Assembly: GCA_003451715.1 (NCBI GenBank) | Contig: DMJN01000340.1 | Location: 1 to 11,468, forward strand | Source of the DNA: Gammaproteobacteria bacterium | Lineage (GTDB): Bacteria; Pseudomonadota; Gammaproteobacteria; Pseudomonadales; Pseudohongiellaceae | Direction: 5' to 3' | Length of the DNA: 11,468 nt | Shown: in pieces, positions 5,386 to 11,468 of the stretch | How the letters are laid out: each line of letters begins with the position of its first letter | Numbering within the stretch: the stretch's first letter is position 1 | Made by a program: the position numbers and the translations under genes | Notes under the pieces: generated by a model | Database searches by the model: none | Told to the model about the DNA's origin: nothing | What the model saw: only the letters and a program-made list of their open reading frames with translations

Positions 5386-7311
5386 ATGGCAAAACTTCCA
5401 GTTATTGCGGGATTTGGCGGTATCAACCCGGCCGGTCGAGCGTCGGGTCACCATGCCTACCGTCGCCTGGTTATAGATGCATTGAGCGATGAGCTGGGTA
5501 GAAATACCTGGGCCAGCCTGGCCGCTTTGACGGGGCAGCTGCGTAAAGAAGATGGGCAGTGGCGCAATAGCAGCCATGAACCGGTGGATTTCGACAGCGC
5601 CCTCACCACACTCACACCAGGTCTCGAACAAAGCACCCTGATTAGAAAACTGGAAACCAATCTCTTCGATCCGTCACAGTTACTTTATCACCGCCGTGCC
5701 AGTTTCCCTGGTAGCGAGTCAAATCCCCTGCAATTCGAAATTCGCAAGAAACAGCTGCCGTCGCCCCTACCACCGGGCTGGACCGTGAGTGAAGCCAGCT
5801 CCGATCCCAAACACAGGCTCAGTATCACCGCCACGGACAATTTCGACGTGTTATTGCGCTGCTATCGCCAGGCACCCGTCAACAGTGCCGGACAACTACC
5901 CAGCAATTTCGATCCGGCGATCCTCTATCCGTCTCGCAACCATCCACGGGCTCTGCAGCTGACCGTTTATGGCGCCTCGGATGCTATCAATTCGCTGGGT
6001 ATCGATTGGGAAATCATCAGACAGAAAGTACCGGCTGATCAGTTCAGTGTGTATGCCGCCAATTGCATGGGCCAGCTCGATTACAACGGTTTTGGGGGAT
6101 TATTACAGGCCAGATTATTAGGTAAGAAAGTTACCTCGAAACAGCTGCCTCTTGGGTTTACCGAAATGCCCGCCGATTTTCTGAACGCCTACTTGTTGGG
6201 AAATCTGGGGACAACTGGCGCAAATGTGGCCGCCTGTGCCACCTTTCTCTACAACCTGCGGCTGGGAATCAGAGACATCCAGAATGGCAACGCACGCGTG
6301 GTCATTGTAGGTTCCAGCGAGGCCTGCCTGGTCCCTGAAGTGTTTGAGGGTTTTACCGCCATGGGAGCTCTTGCCGAAGATGCCGTGCTGCGCACATTGG
6401 ATGGGCTGACCAATGAACAGCAACCGAACTACCGCAGGGCATGCCGACCATTCAGCGACAACGTTGGATTCACCATGTCTGAGTCTGCTCAGTTCGTGGT
6501 GTTGTTCGATGATGAGTTAGCCCTTGAACTGGGCGCCAACATATTCGGTGGCGTTAACGAGGTGTTTGTCAGCGCAGACGGTCACAAGAAGTCGATAGCA
6601 GGCCCCGGTCTGGGCAATTACTTCACCATGGCGAAAGCCGCTGTTGCGACTCGCAATGTGCTTGGTGAAGAGGGCCTGCGGCGGCGCAGTTACGTGCAAT
6701 CCCATGGCACGGGCACACCGCAAAACCGCACCACCGAATCACATATCCTCAACCAGATAGCCCAGACCTTCGGCATCGAGAACTGGCCCGTGGCTGCGAT
6801 CAAGTCCTATCTCGGCCACTCCATCGCCAGTGCATCGGGCGATCAGCTGTCGGCCAGCCTCGGTACGTGGTCCGACGGAATCATCCCGGGAATACTCACT
6901 GTCGATGAGATTGCAGAGGATGTCCAGCAACAAAACCTGGATTTTCTATTGCAACATGCAGAGGTGGGTCGTGAGGGTATGGATGCGGTGTTGATCAACT
7001 CGAAGGGCTTTGGTGGCAACAATGCCAGCGCCTCCATTCTGGCACCGCACGTTGTTCAGCGCATGCTTGGCAAGCGACATGGCAAGGAAAAACTCAAGCA
7101 ATACAAACAGCGCAATGAGCAAGTACAGGAACAATCGGCAGACAACGATCGTGCCGCCATGAAGGGCATTAACAACACGATCTATCGGTTTGACCACGGC
7201 GTATTGGGCAGCGATGCCATTGAGATGACCGACCGGCAGATAAAGATTGCCAACTACGAGCATCCAGTATCACTGGAAATAGAAAATTACTACAAAGACA
7301 TGTGTGACTAA
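5386..7311 (+). CDS. fabY: Beta-ketoacyl-ACP synthase, FabY type
   Basis: The 641-residue protein resembles Pseudomonas FabY (PA5174 family, about 635 residues). That enzyme initiates fatty acid synthesis by condensing acetyl-CoA with malonyl-ACP, in place of FabH. The opening LPVIAGFGGINPAGRAS matches that family, not the roughly 410-residue FabB/FabF. The ketosynthase core spans about 190-555, with nucleophile Cys284 in VAACATF, His440 in SHGTGTP, Lys473 and His478 in KSYLGH, and the closing glycine loop SKGFGGNNAS. Residues 1-190 and the charged C-terminal tail (about 560-641, rich in Lys/Gln/Glu) are the additions characteristic of this type. All catalytic residues are intact. It is transcribed alone and its stop overlaps the convergent fumA by 4 bases. 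A polyunsaturated fatty acid or other accessory ketosynthase is less likely because no partner genes are nearby. Confidence 0.88.
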   Translation: MAKLPVIAGFGGINPAGRASGHHAYRRLVIDALSDELGRNTWASLAALTGQLRKEDGQWRNSSHEPVDFDSALTTLTPGLEQSTLIRKLETNLFDPSQLLYHRRASFPGSESNPLQFEIRKKQLPSPLPPGWTVSEASSDPKHRLSITATDNFDVLLRCYRQAPVNSAGQLPSNFDPAILYPSRNHPRALQLTVYGASDAINSLGIDWEIIRQKVPADQFSVYAANCMGQLDYNGFGGLLQARLLGKKVTSKQLPLGFTEMPADFLNAYLLGNLGTTGANVAACATFLYNLRLGIRDIQNGNARVVIVGSSEACLVPEVFEGFTAMGALAEDAVLRTLDGLTNEQQPNYRRACRPFSDNVGFTMSESAQFVVLFDDELALELGANIFGGVNEVFVSADGHKKSIAGPGLGNYFTMAKAAVATRNVLGEEGLRRRSYVQSHGTGTPQNRTTESHILNQIAQTFGIENWPVAAIKSYLGHSIASASGDQLSASLGTWSDGIIPGILTVDEIAEDVQQQNLDFLLQHAEVGREGMDAVLINSKGFGGNNASASILAPHVVQRMLGKRHGKEKLKQYKQRNEQVQEQSADNDRAAMKGINNTIYRFDHGVLGSDAIEMTDRQIKIANYEHPVSLEIENYYKDMCD

Positions 7312-8834
7312 CTAATTTCCAGCACATGCTCCTCGGCGATCTTCTGCTTCCACAGTGCCGGTCCGGTCTGGTGAACTGAAGTCCCTTTCACATCCACCGC
7401 TACTGTCACTGGCATCTCGTCCACTTCAAATTCGTGGATGGCCTCCATACCCAGGTCTTCGAAGGCTACGATGCGCGCCTTCCTGATGGCCTTGGACACC
7501 AGGTAAGCGGCACCTCCTACTGCCATGAGATAGACCGCCCTATGTTTCTTGATGGCAGCGATACCCGTAGGCCCTCTCTCCGCCTTACCTATCATGCCGA
7601 TCAAGCCAGTCTTCGCCAGTAAATCATCGGTAAACTTATCCATGCGAGTGGCAGTCGTCGGCCCGGCCGGACCGATCACTTCGTCGCGTACTGGGTCCAC
7701 CGGACCCACGTAGTAGATAAATTTGTTGTCGAAATCCACCCCTTCGGGCAGGCCTTCACCCCCGTCGAGCATGCTCAGGAGTCGTTTGTGGGCTGCATCA
7801 CGCCCGGTCAATAGCGTCCCGGACAATAACAGGGTTTCTCCGGGCTGCCAGTGGGCGATGTCCTCCTTAGTAAGCGAATCCAGGTCTACTCTGCGTGCCC
7901 GGGGACCAACATCCCAGGTAATTTCCGGCCATTCATCCAGGCTCGGTGGTGTCAATTCGGCGACGCCTGTGCCATCCAGCATAAAATGCACATGGCGTGT
8001 GGCTGCGCAATTGGGAATCATCGCTACGGGCAGGGACGCGGCATGGGTGGGATAGTCCAGAATTTTCACATCCACCACCGTAGTGAGTCCGCCCACACCC
8101 TGGGCGCCAATTCCCAGTGCATTTGCCCTATCCATGATCTCCAGTCGTAATTCTTCGATGGGATTAGCCGCGCCTCGCTGCCTCACTTCATGTATGTCGA
8201 TGGGGTCCATCAGGGATTCCTTCGCCAGTAACATAGCCTTCTCGGCGGTTCCACCGATGCCGATTCCCAGCATGCCGGGCGGGCACCAGCCCGCACCCAT
8301 CGTCGGGAGGGTCTGTTCGACCCAGTCTGGGATGCTGTCACTGGGATTAAGCATAGCCAGCTTGGCCTTGTTCTCAGAGCCGCCACCCTTCACAGCCAGC
8401 TTCACGTCGATCCTGTCGCCAGGCACTATCTCGGTATGGATGACGGCAGGTGTATTGTCCCTGGTGTTCTGCCGCGCTCCAGCCGGGTCGGAGAGTATGG
8501 AGGCACGCAACACATTTTCCGGCAGTAGATAGGCCCGGCGTACGCCTTCATTCACCATATCCGCCACGGATAGTTCTCCCTCGAACTGTACATTCATACC
8601 GATCTTGAGAAACACGGTGACGATACCCGTGTCCTGGCAGATGGGCCGCTTGCCTTCGGCGCAGAGCCGCGAGTTAATCAGGATTTGTGCCATGGCATCC
8701 CTGGCCGCCGGCGACTCTTCCTTCTCATAGGCCTCGTTTATCGCCTTAATAAAATCCAGAGGATGGTAATAGGAAATGTACTGCAGAGCATCGGCAACGC
8801 TTTGGATAAGATGCTCGTTGCGAATAAGCGTCAT
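7308..8834 (-). CDS. fumA: Fumarate hydratase class I (iron-sulfur)
   Basis: Class I fumarase interconverts fumarate and L-malate in the TCA cycle, using an oxygen-sensitive 4Fe-4S cluster. The 508-residue protein has the single-chain layout: an alpha domain, then a beta domain starting near residue 320. The three cluster Cys are visible as Cys66 (PICQDTG), Cys184 (GWCPPGMLG) and Cys276 (PNCAATRH), spaced as in the family. KGGGSENK (149-156), GPVDPVRDEVIGPAGPTTATRMDKF (377-401) and IGKAERGPTG are further signatures. The start at 8834 has AGGGA six bases upstream, and a TAGAAT that could be a -10 lies at 8870-8865. The gene lies downstream of the transporter on the same strand with a 126-base gap, so it probably has its own promoter. 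It meets fabY tail to tail. No defect is seen. Confidence 0.97.
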   Translation of the reverse strand: MTLIRNEHLIQSVADALQYISYYHPLDFIKAINEAYEKEESPAARDAMAQILINSRLCAEGKRPICQDTGIVTVFLKIGMNVQFEGELSVADMVNEGVRRAYLLPENVLRASILSDPAGARQNTRDNTPAVIHTEIVPGDRIDVKLAVKGGGSENKAKLAMLNPSDSIPDWVEQTLPTMGAGWCPPGMLGIGIGGTAEKAMLLAKESLMDPIDIHEVRQRGAANPIEELRLEIMDRANALGIGAQGVGGLTTVVDVKILDYPTHAASLPVAMIPNCAATRHVHFMLDGTGVAELTPPSLDEWPEITWDVGPRARRVDLDSLTKEDIAHWQPGETLLLSGTLLTGRDAAHKRLLSMLDGGEGLPEGVDFDNKFIYYVGPVDPVRDEVIGPAGPTTATRMDKFTDDLLAKTGLIGMIGKAERGPTGIAAIKKHRAVYLMAVGGAAYLVSKAIRKARIVAFEDLGMEAIHEFEVDEMPVTVAVDVKGTSVHQTGPALWKQKIAEEHVLEIS

Positions 8835-8960
8835 GGGTAGTCCCTGTAACAGAATCAGAATATCATTCTATCACTTTGTGGAGCCTGGTAAGCGAGACTA
8901 GATGAGCAATGGAAGAAGATTGAACGGGATGTTTGAACGCAGAACCGAGCCAGGGCCTTA

Positions 8961-10298
8961 TCAATTAGCTGAGTATTCGGCGCTTGAGGTTTCATCTTTG
9001 ACATCTTGCTGTTCAATCACATCGTGGCGGCTCACAAATACCGAACCCAGCTTGATGCCAGTACCCGCCCACACCGCAGCAATGCCCGCACCGATAGCGG
9101 CCATCGCCGCCATGCCCAGTCCGAGCCCGTCTGTGAATAAAGCGAACGCCGAGGACCACACAGCATCACCACCGCGGTAGATTGCAACATCGACCACCGG
9201 CTTGGCCTTGAAGCGGCTCTCCCGGGGCACGGCGGTGAACAGCATCTCCCTTGCAGGCCTGGTAATACCGTAATTACCTGCCTGCCGGGCTACTTGTAGC
9301 GCTAGCAACACAGTCAGTATTGGTGCGAATGCCAGAATCAACAACGCACCGCACATAAACACCGGCACCAGGGCCAACGTGGCTGGCATACCCAGCTTCG
9401 TCGTGAGACGGCTGGTAGCAAAGAAGCCAAGCAAGAATGTTAGGATATTTACCACCAGCGCTAGTATGGCGAGAATCTGAGTTCTCTGATCCCGGTCGAA
9501 GTCACGCAGTAGGTTGGTCTGCTCGAAATAGGCGAATGAACCGATTGCTGTATAAAGCAGAATAAATGCTGCAATACCCATTAAAAACGGGCTGGTGAAA
9601 AAGTCTCTGAATCCCGCAAGGGGATTGCCACCTATCTTCATCTGAGACAGATCCACATTTACCTGTTCGTTATGCAGCTCGGTGCGCTTCAAATATTGCA
9701 GGTAGAACACAATCGGCGGTGGAATCAGCATCATCAAGGAGGCTGACAACATGAGCGATTCCGATCCAATCAACTGCGCTGCTATGGTGGCGACGATGGG
9801 TCCGACAATTGCGCCGGCACTGGCACCCATGTAAATAAATCCAAACAGGCGTTTTGACTGTTCCTTGTTAAAAAGATCAGCCATCAGACTAAAGAACACC
9901 GATACATGGAACAGGCTGAACAGGCTTACCCAGAGGTAAAATCCTTTGTCGAGCAAGATCGGATCATCAACCAATGTTCCACCGAAATGAAAACCGACAA
10001 AACTCAGTGCAAAGAATCCGTACACCGAAGGAACCAGGTGGCGAAAAGCAATCCTGGACACTGCCACTCCGTAGATGGCAACGAACGCGAGGCTGAGAAA
10101 GAACTGAATATTCCACAGCACGCTGATTTCGGTATTTGTCCAGTCGCTGGCCATGGCGTCACGTACGGGGCGCAGCATGTAGTAGGCAGCCATCAACACA
10201 AATACCAGGGCGAAAGAAATAAACACGGCTTTCTGCTCTTTTCGCTCGATAAGAGTTGCCGATTTGATGACATCGGCGATTGTATTGTTGGCTCTCAT
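8961..10298 (-). CDS. NTP/NDP exchange transporter family (AAA/Tlc-like) membrane protein, 12 TM
   Basis: This 445-residue polytopic protein has about 12 hydrophobic segments, starting with VFISFALVFVLMAAYYML (25-42). After the first segment comes RPVRDAM (43-49). The later TRPAREMLFTAVPRESRFKAK (346-366) and DVAIYRGGDAVWSSAF (370-385) are the conserved blocks of the ADP/ATP translocase (Tlc, COG3202) superfamily. Homologues in intracellular parasites exchange host ATP for ADP. In free-living bacteria such as this one the substrate is unknown, and energy parasitism should not be inferred. The N-terminus is cytoplasmic and charged, and the C-terminus is a short hydrophilic tail (about 425-445). 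The ATG has only a weak GAG about nine bases upstream. It is divergent from the crotonase gene and upstream of fumA. A generic MFS label would also be used by some annotators. Confidence 0.85.
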   Translation of the reverse strand: MRANNTIADVIKSATLIERKEQKAVFISFALVFVLMAAYYMLRPVRDAMASDWTNTEISVLWNIQFFLSLAFVAIYGVAVSRIAFRHLVPSVYGFFALSFVGFHFGGTLVDDPILLDKGFYLWVSLFSLFHVSVFFSLMADLFNKEQSKRLFGFIYMGASAGAIVGPIVATIAAQLIGSESLMLSASLMMLIPPPIVFYLQYLKRTELHNEQVNVDLSQMKIGGNPLAGFRDFFTSPFLMGIAAFILLYTAIGSFAYFEQTNLLRDFDRDQRTQILAILALVVNILTFLLGFFATSRLTTKLGMPATLALVPVFMCGALLILAFAPILTVLLALQVARQAGNYGITRPAREMLFTAVPRESRFKAKPVVDVAIYRGGDAVWSSAFALFTDGLGLGMAAMAAIGAGIAAVWAGTGIKLGSVFVSRHDVIEQQDVKDETSSAEYSAN

Positions 10299-10327
10299 TA
10301 ATTTGCTCGTTCAGAATGGCTTGGTTA

Positions 10328-10343
10328 GTAGCCTAATGGCTAC
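10328..10343. promoter_or_regulatory. Palindrome gtagcc-taat-ggctac, possible operator
   Basis: A perfect 6-4-6 inverted repeat lies in the 120-base divergent region between the transporter (start 10298) and the crotonase (start 10419). Its size and place suit a dimeric regulator that could act on both genes. The region also has TAATAT (10378-10383) as a candidate -10 for the crotonase, but no clear -35. The evidence is only the symmetry and position. Confidence 0.35.
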
Positions 10344-10418
10344 CGTATTAATACTCTACTTTGCTGCGTTATTCTACTAATATGACGCGTTCAATAGCAT
10401 AGAGACAGAGCTTGCGCC

Positions 10419-11198
10419 ATGACCGAATCGATTGAATCAGCAGACCCTCATATTTATTACAATATTGACGGTCAGGTGTGCATCATCCAGATTCACCGAC
10501 CAGAGAAGAAAAACGCACTATTGCCCGGCATGTATAGAGCGCTGTCTGAAGGATTGCGCCTGGCCAATCGAATGGAATCGGTGAATGTCATTCTTCTGCA
10601 GGGAGTCGATGATTGCTTCACCAGCGGCAATGACGTTAACAGTTTCGTGGCCGATGAATCCGCTACCGAGGAAAGACCCTCGGTGGCCTTCATGCATGCC
10701 TTGCTCGAATCCCGCAAACCACTGGTTGCGGCCATAAGCGGTCTGGCCGTAGGCATTGGAACAACCTGCCTGTTTCATTGTGATTTGGTCTATGCCTCAG
10801 AAAACTGCTTCCTGCAACTTCCCTTCACGCGGCTCGGCGTATGCCCCGAAGCGGGCTCGAGCTATCTGTTGCCCCGTCAGATTGGTTATCAACGTGCGGC
10901 CGAACTACTACTGCTGGGCGGCAGATTCAGTTCAAGCAAGGCGAAGGAGTACGGAATCGTTACGGGCGTGCTTCCCCAGGATGAATACCTCAGCCATGCC
11001 CTGCAAGTAAGCCATGAACTGGCAGCTCTGCCTCCTCAGGCTGTACAGGAAAGCAAGCAACTGATGAAGCAGGGCCTTGATAGTGTGTTACCTGGCACGA
11101 TTGAGCAGGAATTGAAAGTATTTTCCAAACTGCTGCAGACTCCGGATGCCCAAGCGATAGTCAAGGCATTCCTGGACAAGAAGAAAAAGGCCAGCTAA
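10419..11198 (+). CDS. Crotonase-family enoyl-CoA hydratase/isomerase, isomerase-like active site
   Basis: This 259-residue protein has the crotonase fold. RPEKKNAL (27-34) begins it, the first oxyanion-hole region is FTSGNDVNSF (67-76), the second is ISGLAVGIGTT (106-116), and LGVCPEAGSSYLLPR (139-153) follows. The two glutamates that hydrate enoyl-CoA in classic hydratases (E144/E164 of rat ECH) align with Thr116 and Phe136 here, so hydratase activity is doubtful. Glu144 in CPEAGSS aligns with the catalytic Glu of delta3,delta2-enoyl-CoA isomerases, so shifting a double bond during unsaturated fatty acid oxidation is the better guess. The C-terminal Lys-rich end (KKKKAS) is not a membrane signal. 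It has a weak ribosome binding site, is divergent from the transporter, and ends 2 bases from the convergent J-domain gene. It appears monocistronic. Confidence 0.9.
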   Translation: MTESIESADPHIYYNIDGQVCIIQIHRPEKKNALLPGMYRALSEGLRLANRMESVNVILLQGVDDCFTSGNDVNSFVADESATEERPSVAFMHALLESRKPLVAAISGLAVGIGTTCLFHCDLVYASENCFLQLPFTRLGVCPEAGSSYLLPRQIGYQRAAELLLLGGRFSSSKAKEYGIVTGVLPQDEYLSHALQVSHELAALPPQAVQESKQLMKQGLDSVLPGTIEQELKVFSKLLQTPDAQAIVKAFLDKKKKAS

Positions 11199-11200
11199 AC

Positions 11201-11467
11201 CTACTTCAATTCATTCAACAGCAAATCTTTAGCCAGATTGATTTTCTTGGCAAGATAATCCGAACCACCACGGTCCGGATGAAATCCCTTCATCAATTGC
11301 CGATGTGCCTTGACCACCGCCTGTTTATTCACGGGTTCCGTTAGCCCCAGTATTTCAATCGCCAGCACTCTGGTCATGACAGCCTCATCGGCTACGAGTT
11401 GCTGGCCTTCCGATTCATCGATCCTATCTCGCCAATCAGGATGATGACGATCGATATAGGCTTGAAG
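11201..11467 (-). CDS. J-domain (DnaJ-like) protein, C-terminal part, cut by the window edge
   Basis: The last 88 codons of a minus-strand gene are present, reading from 11467 to a TAG at 11201-11203. The J domain is at the very C-terminus. TRVLAIEILGL starts it at about residue 32 of the fragment, and AHRQLMKGFHPDRGGSDYL contains the HPD tripeptide (63-65) that stimulates the DnaK ATPase. INLAKDLLLNEL ends it. This C-terminal placement, with an acidic linker before it, is like Pam18/TIM14-type or other short membrane-anchored J proteins, not like DnaJ itself. The N-terminus, where an anchor would lie, is outside the window. It is convergent with the crotonase gene, with 2 bases between the stops. 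Confidence 0.85.
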   Translation of the reverse strand, partial: LQAYIDRHHPDWRDRIDESEGQQLVADEAVMTRVLAIEILGLTEPVNKQAVVKAHRQLMKGFHPDRGGSDYLAKKINLAKDLLLNELK

Positions 11468-11468
11468 T

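Noticed and set aside
7693..7707. Palindrome gggtcc-acc-ggaccc
   Set aside because: It lies inside fumA and encodes the conserved GPVDPV segment, so the protein sequence explains it.
8083..8532. 149-codon plus-strand ORF opposite fumA
   Set aside because: It is antisense to a clearly conserved fumarase, and its composition and lack of motifs fit a shadow frame.
9906..10301. 131-codon plus-strand ORF opposite the transporter
   Set aside because: It is antisense to conserved transmembrane coding sequence. The product is very polar with no recognisable domain, as expected for a shadow of a membrane protein.

Overview
The window looks like chromosomal DNA of a free-living, aerobic gammaproteobacterium, quite possibly marine. 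The evidence is the gene set: DinB, GreB, a FabY-type initiating ketosynthase, class I fumarase and a short HPF/RaiA protein. Base composition is roughly balanced. I cannot name the genus from sequence alone. I see no rRNA, tRNA, CRISPR, transposon or phage genes. Most of the window is ordinary core or near-core gene content, packed tightly.

Layout. Bases 2-2520 carry a plus-strand cluster: the 3' part of dinB (DNA polymerase IV), greB, and a GlxA-type DJ-1/AraC regulator, with gaps of 9 and 11 bases. It ends tail-to-tail against a minus-strand group that runs from 5085 down to 2545. In transcription order that group is an exported metallo-beta-lactamase-fold hydrolase, a VanY-like (M15) D,D-peptidase relative, a possible small ORF, a ribosome hibernation factor (HPF/RaiA) and a DUF1244 protein. 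Bases 5386-7311 (plus) encode a FabY-type beta-ketoacyl-ACP synthase. It overlaps by 4 bases, tail to tail, the minus-strand class I fumarase (7308-8834). Upstream of fumarase, also on minus, is an NTP/NDP-exchange-type 12-TM transporter (8961-10298). It is divergent from a crotonase-family protein (10419-11198), which ends 2 bases from a C-terminal J-domain protein cut off by the window end.

Functional themes. Two genes concern lipid metabolism: FabY, probably initiating fatty acid synthesis, and the crotonase, which looks more like an enoyl-CoA isomerase than a hydratase. Fumarase is central carbon metabolism. DinB, GreB and HPF/RaiA concern polymerase and ribosome stress. I see no dedicated multi-gene pathway.

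The features most worth a second look are small. A perfect 14-bp hairpin without a U-tract sits directly in front of the TTG start of the VanY-like gene. A perfect 12-bp hairpin lies between the hydrolase and fabY. An inverted repeat spans the predicted hydrolase promoter. The GlxA-type regulator has lost its nucleophile-position Cys, and the crotonase lacks both hydratase glutamates. An orphan strong Shine-Dalgarno precedes hpf, and an unrecognised 74-residue ORF with a good ribosome binding site lies in the gap upstream of hpf. I did not find convincing evidence of a large undescribed system.
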